Assembly: GCF_024345835.1 (NCBI RefSeq)
Contig: NZ_JAGQBW010000024.1
Location: forward strand, 1 to 34,016
Source of the DNA: Synechococcus sp. HJ21-Hayes
GTDB taxonomy: Bacteria > Cyanobacteriota > Cyanobacteriia > PCC-6307 > Cyanobiaceae
Length of the DNA stretch: 34,016 bases
Direction: 5' to 3'
Part shown: in pieces, positions 23,401 to 31,512 of the stretch
Layout of the letters: the number at the start of each line of letters is the position of its first letter
How positions within the stretch are numbered: position 1 is the first letter of the stretch
Translations under genes and position numbers: made by a program
The notes under the pieces: generated by a model
What the model was told of the DNA's origin: nothing
Databases searched by the model: none
The model's input: the letters and a program-made list of their open reading frames with translations, nothing else

Positions 23401-24402
23401 ATTGAGCACAGAAGAATCGAACTGGCTTGGTGTAGAGAGAAAAATGGAGATGATGATCCAGGAACCCTAGAATCGACGAGCAAGCTCGCTTGGGAGCTTC
23501 AGCAGACTGAAGAATATAACGAAGCAGTTGAACTCCACACGAGAGTTCTAGAGAAGAGTCAGACTTCAAATACAGCAGACAAAGCAGATGAAATGTCAGC
23601 TCGCTATCGGCTAGCAGGTTGCCTAAGCCAGATGGGACGTCACAAAGAAGCCGTTTATCACAGGAGGATCGAACTGGCTTGGTGTAGAGAAGAGAGTGGA
23701 GATGATGATCCAGGAACCTTAGAATCGATGAGGGAGCTCGCTTGGGAGCTTCAAAAGACTGAAGAATATGACGAAGCCATTAAACTACACATGAAGGCCA
23801 TAGAGACAAGTCAGTCTTTAAATGAAGTAGATGAAGAAGACATAATGTGGTCCCGATATCATTTGGCAACATGCCTAAGCCAGAAGGGACGGCACAAGGA
23901 AGCAATCGAACAACGCAGAATCGAGTTGGCTTGGTGTCGAGAACACGAAGGGATAGGCAGCCCCGGCACAATTACATCAATCAATAGCCTAGCGGCGAAT
24001 CTGCGTGAAGTCGGAGAGCTCAGGGAAGCGGAGACCCTCTTCCGTGAAGTGGTAGATGTCCGTAAGCAAATAATGGAGCCCAGTGATTTCCAGATGGGCC
24101 GAGCCCTCGGAGGCTTGGCCAGAACCCTTGAAGATCACGGAAGGCTGGAAGAATCGTTGAAATACAGCCAACAAGCTCTTGAGCACCGCAAGAGCCATGA
24201 AGGCTGCGACACATGGTGGACCAATCATGAACGCCTAGGTCTTGTCAGAGTCCTACAAAAACTGGGCCGCTACAAAGAGGCCAGTGCTCTGCTCGCCGAG
24301 CTCCAAGAAAGCATGGGCCGCAACAACGCGCCCGATGACGACGATCGCCAGCTAATCACTGATGCCGAGGAGCTGGCACGGTCACTGGGTAAATCCTTGT
24401 GA
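20428..24402 (+). CDS. STAND NTPase: DUF4062 - P-loop NTPase - TPR sensor (copy 2)
   Basis: A 1324-aa protein homologous to 12719-17698. DUF4062 begins at EIRVFLSSTFRDFNEERRL, with VEVDLRWGVTQEQ. Walker A is GESGAGKS (273-280) and Walker B is WIWVLDGLDRLD (from 369). Then come the arm region with FDHDYLRIAVQDRYL and TPRs from about residue 710. The N-terminal ~570 residues and the last ~105 are close to copy 1, while the middle differs, the pattern expected if sensing is what diversifies. I chose the ATG at 20428; a TTG 11 codons upstream would start before the palindrome, and the ATG spacing matches copy 1. GC drops from about 65% to about 45% (by eye) near base 22140. The stop overlaps the next start (GTGA). 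Confidence 0.92.
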   Translation: MPEAAPAVSESREIRVFLSSTFRDFNEERRLLATQVFPELNRRARERGVELVEVDLRWGVTQEQAEDGHALEICLQEIQRCQRYFIGMLGDSYGSLTPPERQLLEAAPSLLEQRQWLAGRIGQASYTELEIEQRLQEMAGGASDGRAFFYFRAPAWSNPRADAGELGWRSNDPADRQKLELLKQRISSSGYPLEEDLASPQAIADRIKADLWALIDQQFPEGEQPDALQKEARKHADYRRSRTGAGQYIGGKGYIQQMERWLEAGEQQILITGESGAGKSALIANWIEAHQQNHPGDVIYAHHLGCTNDANALRPLLGRLIDTASGQLLEAGVITEALAVPEDWWELVARVAETLQSLGRWCEGKGKRWIWVLDGLDRLDPDDQKALPWLPQNIPAGVQVLASALACPARSILSERGYTTLTIEPLAAVEQEQLIQRYLQRYTKELDGGLRQHIQDHNLAGSPLFLKVLLEELRQCGRHDTLKSQLDFYLSSQTIDDLYERVLERLENDGSGEAVRKAMTAIWASRAGLTETELLAITGLAPLQWSPIDLALDKAFGRNGNRLVFDHDYLRIAVQDRYLPNRNQKQSAHEELAHWFAQPSQIDLRIAEELPWQLGQAGLKKALMELLLDPKQLSEILSFRPSREIADIWHKNASQEESLDDLLGLKIGTGFDNNNEISSINKHGLIGIANLLDEMGLHRSTWLKLRKIISQRPQNSAKENVESLLYLSDAYHQTGMWTEALDSYRIALTTANQSLGDEHRLTLTILNNLGNLHSDLGNETESAHFYEKAFEKRMKTLGEGHPDTLRTMNNLANAYSSSGDTERAEYMYLRSASIKQNILGSSHRSTINGIYNLAIFYDSIGKKKEAEAHYLKALDGRRSLLGENHRDTLMAKHAYGVFLSEQGNQAAIEDYIAPSVILLTEILGVDHPDSLHVGCALADIKREGGDYGGAEAFYKQLLDATSGIPREEMRHNRMRYSLAECLSKLGRHKEAIEHRRIELAWCREKNGDDDPGTLESTSKLAWELQQTEEYNEAVELHTRVLEKSQTSNTADKADEMSARYRLAGCLSQMGRHKEAVYHRRIELAWCREESGDDDPGTLESMRELAWELQKTEEYDEAIKLHMKAIETSQSLNEVDEEDIMWSRYHLATCLSQKGRHKEAIEQRRIELAWCREHEGIGSPGTITSINSLAANLREVGELREAETLFREVVDVRKQIMEPSDFQMGRALGGLARTLEDHGRLEESLKYSQQALEHRKSHEGCDTWWTNHERLGLVRVLQKLGRYKEASALLAELQESMGRNNAPDDDDRQLITDAEELARSLGKSL
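23395..23898 (+). repeat. Tandem 252-bp two-TPR units inside STAND copy 2
   Basis: Units start at 23395 and 23647, with a third, diverging one at 23899; the spacing is exactly 252 bp as in STAND copy 1. Both full units share RRIELAWCRE, GDDDPGTLES and LAWELQ at matching positions and look more alike at DNA level than those of copy 1, which suggests a recent duplication. Confidence 0.82.
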
Positions 24403-24737
24403 CCCGCATCGCAACGGTGATCAGCTCGTTGGTGGTCATCGGCGCATCCTTGCACGTCCGCGCCAACCCAGTCACCTACGGCGAGCAGCTCTGTGTGATG
24501 CTTAAAAGCGGAATCAGTCAGGACAAAGCCTGGGCCTACATCGCCCAGGAGCACACCAAAGCTGCGATGGCCAACCCTCAAACCGTGATCCCCTGGTATT
24601 CCGCCGCCTCAGCGGGCTGGGCGGTAGGCACAGCCCTCGGCAATGCCGAGCGGACCCAGAGGGAACTGGCCGCCATGAAGCCGGATGTCCTCAAAGTGGC
24701 CCGCACCAACTGCCCTGAGCAATTCCGGCAACTCTAA
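24399..24737 (+). CDS. Small secreted protein coupled to STAND copy 2
   Basis: A 112-aa protein. The GTG start overlaps the STAND stop (GTGA), so it is translationally coupled. Residues 1-22 look like a signal peptide (basic start, ISSLVVIGASL core, VRA cleavage). The mature part has two cysteines (EQLCVML and RTNCPEQF), possibly paired in an oxidising compartment, and the segment LKSGISQDKAWAY, like that in 412-792. The family is not recognised. It is odd to find an exported protein co-translated with a cytoplasmic ATPase; it could be a sensed cue, a protective factor or a passenger gene. Confidence 0.72.
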   Translation: MTRIATVISSLVVIGASLHVRANPVTYGEQLCVMLKSGISQDKAWAYIAQEHTKAAMANPQTVIPWYSAASAGWAVGTALGNAERTQRELAAMKPDVLKVARTNCPEQFRQL

Positions 24738-24897
24738 TGATTAAGCCGTACCAATCACGACACTGAACACGCCAGAGACAGAGCAAACTGGTTGTGAACG
24801 TATTGATAGGTGAAGCTGGATGGTGAATACCAGAGATCACTGGGGCAAGATTGACAGCAGCCGCGCCCTAGTCCTGGTAATACAGAGATTCAATAAC

Positions 24898-24914
24898 AAT
24901 GAAGCAATTGCATC
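24898..24914. promoter_or_regulatory. Degenerate candidate copy of the island palindrome
   Basis: AATGAA-GCAAT-TGCATC matches the palindrome at 9 of 12 half-site bases and lies 43 nt upstream of the GTG of the SLOG-like gene. This alone would not be convincing; it is listed because every other plus-strand unit here has a better copy upstream. The rest of the 220-bp gap (24738-24957) shows no gene or terminator. Confidence 0.25.
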
Positions 24915-24957
24915 AGCCAGAACACGTGCTTAGGATTAGGGAAAGTCCGATAAGCGC

Positions 24958-26694
24958 GTGTCACCGATCGAAACGACTCCTGTTCTGTTAGCCCATGGGC
25001 TTCTTCAGGATCCCGGTGCCGTTCCACTGGTTATCGCGGTCGCGGGGCATCGGGATCCAAGGCCAGAGTTCTTGCCCCTGTTGCGACAGAACTTTCGCCA
25101 TCAGCTGGAGCAGCTCATCCGCGAACTCCCGCACACTCCGTTGCTCATGCTCAATGGGCTGGCGGAGGGCATGGACAGCGAAGCGGCCGAGATATTTCTG
25201 GACGTCATCAGGTCCGACAAAGAGCGCCGCGGCAGGGAGGTGCCCAGACACCAGCTGGTCGCGGCACTACCCAAAATCCCGTCTGATTACCGAGGTGACT
25301 TCCAAGACCCCACAGCACTCGCACGGATGGAAGATCTGTTGCAGTGCTGTGACGGAATCCTACACCCAGGTAACTGTGCTGACCTTCGGGTCGCCCAGCT
25401 CACAGCGGGCAATGAACAGGGCCTGGATCCGTCAGCCTGCTACGGCCAGCAGGGAATCTTTCTGGTCCGCCACTGCTATCTGCTGTTTGGATTCTTTGAT
25501 GGTGTCGAGACGCGCCTGGTAGGCGGCACCTCGCAGACCGTCTCGATGCAGAGGGGGGAAATCCACCCGCTCTTCGTGAGCGTGGATGAGGTCCTTGCCA
25601 ACAAGGAGCCTGGCGCTCTGGTTCTGCATCGAACCCCCCGATGCAAGCCCGGCTCTCCGGTGAACGGTGCCGGTGACATTCAGTTCTGGTCGCCAGGCGA
25701 GGCTAGAAACAAGGTCAGCAGGGGTGAAGGACTGGACCTTCCCCAAGCCATGCTCACAATCCCCAACAGGCTGGAAAGTATCAACAAGTCCCTGGGATGG
25801 CCAGGATTTGAGCCAACGATCTACAACCCGGCGGAAGGCCCATATACCCGTCTCTGGAGTCGGGCTGATCAGCGCGCAGGGAAGAACAAGCGGAACTACG
25901 AACACTGGTGTCGTGTTTTGGTGGCGACCGGCTTCATCCTGGTTCTTCTAGCCCAGCTGTCACCGGTTGCCCAGGGGCTCTGGTGGGCTTTACTACTGCT
26001 GGCATTCCTATTATTTCCAAGGCTCCAGCAGGGTCCAAAACTCGAGTTTATTTCACAACGATGTCTTTCGGAGTGCCTCACAGTGCAACACCTCTGGATA
26101 GCGCTCGATATCGATGATGATGCCGCCGATCTCTTTCACAGCCGAAGCAACAGTGAACTCGGCTGGATCAGGACTGTATTGCGGGCTGTGCGCATCCAAT
26201 TACTCAGTTTCCATTCAAGAAAGGAACGGATCTATAGCTCCGCCATTGGCAAAGCTCAGATCTGGATTGCTGGGCAAATCGATTTTCTGACTGAGAAAAT
26301 CAAGATGTTTGTCGCACTGACGCAACGCTGGCGCGCCATTGCCATTGTTCTGGCTGGATCAGCGGTCGCACTGGCAACACTGGAAAGCCTGCCAGGTTCC
26401 AGCGGAGCCTTGGCGCCGTGGGTCGTGGTGCTGCTCGCTGGCTTCGCGTCAGCGCTTGCCTACAGCAACCTAATTGGTTATGCAGAAACAGCCGACCGCT
26501 ACAAGCGCAGCCTGCGCCAGTTTGAGAGGGGGCAGACTGCCCTTGTGGTGACGGCATCCGACGAAGACGAGGAACCCGTCACCACAAGGACAAGACAACG
26601 CATCGTGATCGAGGCCCTAGGCCGCGAGAAGCTCGATGAACTCAACGACTGGGTCGCGGGGCAACTTCAGAGGGTTTATGCACCAGGCGCATAG
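24958..26694 (+). CDS. SLOG-like nucleotide-sensor domain fused to four membrane segments (SLATT-like)
   Basis: A 578-aa protein from a GTG start (no better start is in frame). Residues ~22-190 resemble SLOG/LOG-type Rossmann domains: PLVIAVAGHRDPRP, PLLMLNGLAEGMDSEAAEIF, then LVAALPKIP. Four hydrophobic segments lie at about 318-335, 341-356, 459-478 and 487-506. The last pair is followed by YAETADRYKRSLRQFERGQT, resembling the helix after the membrane pair in SLATT proteins. In known conflict systems SLOG domains are predicted to bind or process nucleotide signals and SLATT segments to form pores. By analogy this could be a nucleotide-gated membrane effector. It is a single gene between STAND copy 2 and module B. 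Confidence 0.8.
   Translation: MSPIETTPVLLAHGLLQDPGAVPLVIAVAGHRDPRPEFLPLLRQNFRHQLEQLIRELPHTPLLMLNGLAEGMDSEAAEIFLDVIRSDKERRGREVPRHQLVAALPKIPSDYRGDFQDPTALARMEDLLQCCDGILHPGNCADLRVAQLTAGNEQGLDPSACYGQQGIFLVRHCYLLFGFFDGVETRLVGGTSQTVSMQRGEIHPLFVSVDEVLANKEPGALVLHRTPRCKPGSPVNGAGDIQFWSPGEARNKVSRGEGLDLPQAMLTIPNRLESINKSLGWPGFEPTIYNPAEGPYTRLWSRADQRAGKNKRNYEHWCRVLVATGFILVLLAQLSPVAQGLWWALLLLAFLLFPRLQQGPKLEFISQRCLSECLTVQHLWIALDIDDDAADLFHSRSNSELGWIRTVLRAVRIQLLSFHSRKERIYSSAIGKAQIWIAGQIDFLTEKIKMFVALTQRWRAIAIVLAGSAVALATLESLPGSSGALAPWVVVLLAGFASALAYSNLIGYAETADRYKRSLRQFERGQTALVVTASDEDEEPVTTRTRQRIVIEALGREKLDELNDWVAGQLQRVYAPGA
26677..26693. promoter_or_regulatory. Island palindrome at the end of the SLOG-like gene, upstream of module B
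   Basis: TATGCA-CCAGG-CGCATA, 11 of 12 half-site bases. It overlaps the last codons of the SLOG-like gene and lies 130 nt before the first gene of module B (26824). Its spacer length is the usual five bases. Confidence 0.6.
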
Positions 26695-26823
26695 TTCGGG
26701 CGTGGTCATGTGAACAGTTGTTAGATCTTCACTGCAATGGACCAGTCAAGCGGACGAAGGGCTTGATCGGCATGCTTGACCGGTCTAGAGTTGCGTTATT
26801 GACGTATAGCTCACTGCTCGTTC

Positions 26824-27534
26824 ATGTCCGCATTCTTCTCGACCTTTGTCGCCAACGAGCCCGACGAAGATGGAGATATCGGTTTTGACACCGAACTGAC
26901 TGTCACCAACGAGTCTGAGACTCCTGTCTATCAGGTCCAATACAAGATCTGGTATCGCGATCCAGAGGGAGCAACCTTCGAGGAAAGCGATAGCTACGAT
27001 GATGTATTCCTGGCTCAAGGTGACAGCCATACAATCAGCCCTTGGGGACGCGTCAACCAGCGCTACCTCAGCGGTGACGCTATCACCGTGACAGGACAAG
27101 TCAAACTTGCCCGTCGCGATTTCTGCGTTCTTGGAGAAGTTGAGATACCCGGCCCCGGGAGCTCCACACGACTGACCGCGAATGTCAGCTTCGATTGGTT
27201 CACTGGGCCGATCACTCTCCTTGTGACTCGGTCAGAACCAGACAGCGACGGCGATTTCAATCTGGAGTTCAAGGCGCTGATCGAGAACCAGAGCAGCCAG
27301 TACCTCAAGGTCGTCACCCTGAAAGGCCAGCTAGTTGATTCGGAAGGCGTTGAAATTACCAACGACGAGACCGAACGGGAAATTCCTCCGCAGACTGCGG
27401 TTTACTACTCAAGTAGTTTTTACAATGCCAAGGCCGGACAGCTGGAAGGCGCAAAGGGAATCTTCTCCTTGAAAGCACTGGTTCCTGTGGCGAGTTTTGA
27501 GGCCAGCGAAACCACCCAGATCGGCGAGGAGTGA
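26824..27534 (+). CDS. Protein of two repeated beta-sandwich-like domains, first gene of module B
   Basis: A 236-aa protein with an internal duplication. DEDGDIGFDTELTVTNES (about residue 14) aligns with DSDGDFNLEFKALIENQS (about residue 142). Each copy goes on with a strand-rich stretch and ends in a similar V-x-L segment (TVTGQVKL and FSLKALVPV). The all-beta pattern and the N-x-S turn suggest immunoglobulin-like folds. There is no signal peptide, so it is probably cytoplasmic. No family is recognised. It lies 10 nt before the LRR gene and heads the operon with MoxR and vWA; a palindrome lies 130 nt upstream. Confidence 0.72.
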   Translation: MSAFFSTFVANEPDEDGDIGFDTELTVTNESETPVYQVQYKIWYRDPEGATFEESDSYDDVFLAQGDSHTISPWGRVNQRYLSGDAITVTGQVKLARRDFCVLGEVEIPGPGSSTRLTANVSFDWFTGPITLLVTRSEPDSDGDFNLEFKALIENQSSQYLKVVTLKGQLVDSEGVEITNDETEREIPPQTAVYYSSSFYNAKAGQLEGAKGIFSLKALVPVASFEASETTQIGEE

Positions 27535-27544
27535 GACCAAAGCG

Positions 27545-29098
27545 ATGAGAAAAAGGGAAATTCTTCTCAGAGCCCTAACACGCCTACTGCTTGGGGACTC
27601 AGCGCCACCTGACACAGAGCAGCCAAGGACGTCATCACCCGCTGAAGGTGGTGTTCAACGTATTCAGCCCAAGGTGGATCAGGCGGAAGAACGTAGGCCA
27701 GAGCTAACGGTGATTCCCATGACGGAGACTAAGGACGTGAAAGCAAACCAACAGACGGTTCCGACCATCGATCAATTCCCGGAACTAACCGAAGAGATCA
27801 GAGATCTGCTTCGTTCCGCAGACTGGGATGAGGTCAACCAGGGCCTTGAGCTGCTGGTATCAACAACCGACAAAGAGCAGTTTCAGCTTTTTTCGATGTT
27901 GATAGACCCTGGAAGTCTGCGAATCGCACATCAGCAGCTATGGGAAATAGCTCTTGGCATCAGTGAAAGTCACCAGATCAATGCTGTTGCGAAGATTGCC
28001 GACCTGGCCGGTGCATTGGATGAAGTGACATCGATTCATCTGAATCGGGCACAATTTGCCAATGAGATCGATCTCGATCTAAATCTTCTGTCGAGCGCAG
28101 CAAAGCTCGAAACACTTGTTGTCAATGGAGGCTCCGTTCAGAACCTCGATGCAATGATAACCTTAACAGAGCTGCGAACACTTGCCCTCCTCGCAGACAA
28201 TATCGATTGGGATACAGACGAACACAGAGAACTCTTTCAGTCACTAAATAACATCACCTCATTAACACTGAGTCAATGGCCATGGGAGGACCTCACGCCA
28301 CTGTCTTCGCTCACCAGCCTTGAGCACCTTGATCTACGCGGAGGTGAACTGGATTCACTCGAAGGAGTAGATAGCCTAGGCGCACTTACTCGTCTTTCAC
28401 TTTCTGACTTCTACTCACTCTCATCGATCACAGAGATCAATGCACTGAAACAGCTCAGCTGTCTGAGGCTGTTCAACTTGAGTATCAGTTCACTGGAGGG
28501 CCTAGAGGAACTAGAGGCGCTCACTGAGATTGAACTCGAGTGCTCCGATCTCGAAGACGTCTCCGTTCTCGGGTCACTCAATGCACTGACAAACTTGCGT
28601 CTTGATTGTGGACGCGAAGTTGCAGGGCTGGGCTCGTTGGCGAGTGCGCCTCAGTTAAAACGCCTGAAGTTGGGAGATATTCCAGAATTCACACTCGGCA
28701 ACGATTCCAGACGACGTCTGGGTCGACGCGAACTGGATCGGCTCTGCACCGTCTGGAAGGCAGTCGGCGACCGATCAAGACGGATCAGCAGCCTGTTTTC
28801 TGAGGGTACTGATCTGGGTGTTGTGTTGATTGGACTGAGTGTATGCGAAGCACTGGCGGACCAGATTTCAGCTGAGGACTTCAATCAGAGGCTTAAGGAT
28901 GTCACTTCACGCTGGGGCGACGCCCTTCTCTCCAGGGCCTACTGGCCAAAGAAAAGTGACTCGAACACTCGTTACCCCTCCACCTCTCCAATCGGACAGT
29001 GGTTGAACAAGGCAACAGGCCTTGTAGATGAAAACACAATCAGTCAGATCGCTGATTCACTCGCCGAACACTTACCACAATCTCCACAGAGGGCCTGA
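27545..29098 (+). CDS. Leucine-rich repeat protein of module B
   Basis: A 517-aa protein. I chose the ATG at 27545, just after the previous stop, rather than the longer frame that overlaps the previous gene. Residues 1-70 are a charged, probably disordered leader with a short LLRALTRLLLG helix. Then comes LTEEIRDLLRSADWDEVNQGLELL, matching the NEGL helical segment of the other LRR proteins. LRRs run from about residue 175 to 395. The C-terminal ~120 residues are helical (DRLCTVWKAVGDRSRR, GQWLNKATGLVDENTI) and unlike the other LRR proteins, whose common tail is missing. It has no BRCT-like domain. It sits 6 nt before the MoxR gene. Confidence 0.82.
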   Translation: MRKREILLRALTRLLLGDSAPPDTEQPRTSSPAEGGVQRIQPKVDQAEERRPELTVIPMTETKDVKANQQTVPTIDQFPELTEEIRDLLRSADWDEVNQGLELLVSTTDKEQFQLFSMLIDPGSLRIAHQQLWEIALGISESHQINAVAKIADLAGALDEVTSIHLNRAQFANEIDLDLNLLSSAAKLETLVVNGGSVQNLDAMITLTELRTLALLADNIDWDTDEHRELFQSLNNITSLTLSQWPWEDLTPLSSLTSLEHLDLRGGELDSLEGVDSLGALTRLSLSDFYSLSSITEINALKQLSCLRLFNLSISSLEGLEELEALTEIELECSDLEDVSVLGSLNALTNLRLDCGREVAGLGSLASAPQLKRLKLGDIPEFTLGNDSRRRLGRRELDRLCTVWKAVGDRSRRISSLFSEGTDLGVVLIGLSVCEALADQISAEDFNQRLKDVTSRWGDALLSRAYWPKKSDSNTRYPSTSPIGQWLNKATGLVDENTISQIADSLAEHLPQSPQRA

Positions 29099-29104
29099 TT
29101 CTCC

Positions 29105-30241
29105 ATGGGACAGGGCATCCAGACATATGGTGCTGAATTGGATGCGCTCACACTTCAGCGCATCCTTACCCATGTATTCCGCACCAATCTTGCTGACGAG
29201 GAGAGCACGGGTACACGTCCGACTCCGGTCTGCATTTGGGGGAGTCATGGTATTGGCAAAACATCCCTGATCAAGGAGTTTGCCCACCGCAACGGCTGGA
29301 AATTTCGTTACTGCGCTCCTGCACAGTTCGAGGAGATGGGCGATCTTCATGGTCTGCCTGTTACCCATGATCCAGATCCTGAAGTGCATGGGGATGAAAC
29401 CACGATCTATCTGCCGCCAGATTGGGTTCCCAAGGCAGATGAAAGCGGCCCTGGCATTTTGTTGCTGGATGACATCAACCGTGCGGATGACAGGATCCTC
29501 AGGGGCTTAATGCAGCTCCTTCAGGAGTTTGAGATGTTCTCATGGACCTTACCGAGCAAATGGCAGATTGTCTGCACAGGCAATCCTGATAGCGGTGACT
29601 ATTCCGTCACAAGCATGGATGATGCGATGCTCACGCGGATGCTTCACTTCACGATGGTCTATGAACACAAGGCCTGGCTGGCGTGGGCCAATAGTCAGGG
29701 GCTGGATCAAAGAGGCATCGCGTTTTTGATGACCTACCCTGAAGTCATGAATGGTCAGCGAACAACACCGCGTTCATTAGAGCAGTTTCTCAGACAGATC
29801 AGCAGCATCGGAGATCTGAAGAAAGAGGTCGAGCTGGTTAATGCTCTCGCCAACAGTGCACTTGACAAGTCTGCGGCAACAGCGTTCGTTGCTTTTGTCA
29901 ATGACGAGTTATCTGAGCTCATCAATCCAGAAGATATCCTCGATCCAAACAAATGGGCTGCATCTAAGTCTCGTCTTGTCCAGCTTTCACAAGGAGCAGA
30001 TCAGGCCAAGCGGGTTGATCGCTTATCAACCATATGCAGTCGACTTGTCTTCTACTTGAAGAAGAATCCACAACAGCTTGATGAGCCATCGGCTAACAGC
30101 CTATGTGAGTTCATCATGCATCCCTCTCTACCCGGGGATCTGCGCTATGCACTGCACAAGGATCTCGTGATGATTGGTGGTCAAGCCGCTGCCGCAATGC
30201 GCCGCGATGATGTTGCTAAAACAATCACCGCTGTCCTTTGA
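29105..30241 (+). CDS. MoxR-family AAA+ ATPase of module B
   Basis: A 378-aa AAA+ protein with Walker A GSHGIGKTS (46-54), Walker B ILLLDDINRADD (118-129), a TGNPDSGDYSV sensor stretch and MLTRMLHFTM with a candidate arginine finger. It is longer than the module A MoxR and only distantly similar. The motif FEEMGDLHGLPV aligns with LAPTDLRGLPV in the other copy. Its stop is immediately followed by the vWA gene. Together with that protein it should form the ATPase-plus-vWA chaperone pair typical of the family. Confidence 0.92.
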   Translation: MGQGIQTYGAELDALTLQRILTHVFRTNLADEESTGTRPTPVCIWGSHGIGKTSLIKEFAHRNGWKFRYCAPAQFEEMGDLHGLPVTHDPDPEVHGDETTIYLPPDWVPKADESGPGILLLDDINRADDRILRGLMQLLQEFEMFSWTLPSKWQIVCTGNPDSGDYSVTSMDDAMLTRMLHFTMVYEHKAWLAWANSQGLDQRGIAFLMTYPEVMNGQRTTPRSLEQFLRQISSIGDLKKEVELVNALANSALDKSAATAFVAFVNDELSELINPEDILDPNKWAASKSRLVQLSQGADQAKRVDRLSTICSRLVFYLKKNPQQLDEPSANSLCEFIMHPSLPGDLRYALHKDLVMIGGQAAAAMRRDDVAKTITAVL

Positions 30242-30249
30242 TCCGGCCC

Positions 30250-31512
30250 GTGAGTGCTTTATTAAGCCAGTCGGCTGAGCAGGAACTTGATCAAAGCATT
30301 GTACGGGTCTTGCGCGATGAGCCGTTTTTCGGTCATTTACTGGGATCAGTCATTCGTCGCCTAGATTCTCAGATCCCGACGGCAGCAGTGACTCTGTCGC
30401 CCGCTGGCGTCAGCCTTGTCGTCAATCCCATGTTTTTTATGGAAGAATTGACGCATGACGAGCGATGTGCCGTTATCAAGCATGAGATTCTTCATCTCGT
30501 ACTGAAGCACTTATTTCGGTTCAACGACAAGGCCACCGATCACCATAGATTGAACATAGCAGCAGATCTTGTTGTCAATCAGATGGTGTACCCATGGCCA
30601 CTTCCATCGTCTGCAATCACTCTTGCATCATTTCCAGACCTTCAGCTAATTCCAAATAAGAGTGTTGAGTACTATTACCGCCGCCTTGAAAAGCATGCTG
30701 CGACTAACCCTGGCTTTGATCAGACACTTCGAGTAAAACTTACAGCCTCGCATAGTCATCATGGCCGATGGGCTGCCAGCGGCGGTGAAGGCTTTGAGAA
30801 TGCAGAGTCGAATCCTGGATCTCCCGTATCCCTCGGCTCAGCTGATGATGCTCCACAGCTCAGTGAAGATCTTGCCAAAATCCTTGAGCAGACCTTTGAT
30901 CGCCAACTACAACGTGCGCGGTCTCGTCTGACGAACAAGCAGTGGGGACGAGTACCAGGCTCACTGCGCTCCATGCTCGAGCAAGCTGATCATGTTTCCG
31001 AAGCTCAGGTTGACTGGAAGCGTGCACTCCGAATCTTCGCATCAGCAGGCTACCGGACACGTGTTGTGGCCACCACAAGAAAACGCTCTAAACGCTTTGG
31101 CACTTATCCAGGCGTGAGAATACGGCGAGAGAGAAGACTAGCAGTTGCCATCGATACTTCTGGCTCTATTGACAGTGACACTCTTGCTTTATTCTTTGCG
31201 GAAATCGATAAGATCCATGCAACGGGAGCAGATGTGATGATCATTGAAGCTGATGCCAAAGTGCAAAGAACTTATCTCTACAAGGGTCGGGTTCCAGAAC
31301 AGACCGACGGAGGTGGTGGTACTGACTTCAATCCAGCATTTGAATGGATGCGCACAGAACGCCAGCATTTCGATGGTTGCATTTATCTAACAGACGGCTA
31401 TGCAGACGAACCTACGGTGAAGCCACCTTGCCGTTTGATGTGGGTTATCACCGCAAACGGCAGAACTGGAAACCATCTGCCTTGGGGCAAGCAGATTCAG
31501 ATCGGTCATTAA
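30250..31512 (+). CDS. DUF2201-type metallopeptidase-like/vWA protein of module B
   Basis: About 420 aa. The GTG at 30250 is taken as start; a TTG at 30238 overlapping the MoxR stop (TTGA) is an equal alternative, and no ribosome binding site decides between them. The N-terminal domain has HEILHLVLKH (HExxHxxxxH, near residues 78-87) and LNIAADLVVNQM. A low-complexity linker follows. The vWA-like domain has AIDTSGSIDS, GGGGTDFNPAF and YLTDGYAD, so the metal-binding residues are intact. The order of motifs equals that in 2965-4197. It ends tail to tail with the LRR gene on the other strand, the two stops sharing TTAA. Confidence 0.9.
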   Translation: MSALLSQSAEQELDQSIVRVLRDEPFFGHLLGSVIRRLDSQIPTAAVTLSPAGVSLVVNPMFFMEELTHDERCAVIKHEILHLVLKHLFRFNDKATDHHRLNIAADLVVNQMVYPWPLPSSAITLASFPDLQLIPNKSVEYYYRRLEKHAATNPGFDQTLRVKLTASHSHHGRWAASGGEGFENAESNPGSPVSLGSADDAPQLSEDLAKILEQTFDRQLQRARSRLTNKQWGRVPGSLRSMLEQADHVSEAQVDWKRALRIFASAGYRTRVVATTRKRSKRFGTYPGVRIRRERRLAVAIDTSGSIDSDTLALFFAEIDKIHATGADVMIIEADAKVQRTYLYKGRVPEQTDGGGGTDFNPAFEWMRTERQHFDGCIYLTDGYADEPTVKPPCRLMWVITANGRTGNHLPWGKQIQIGH

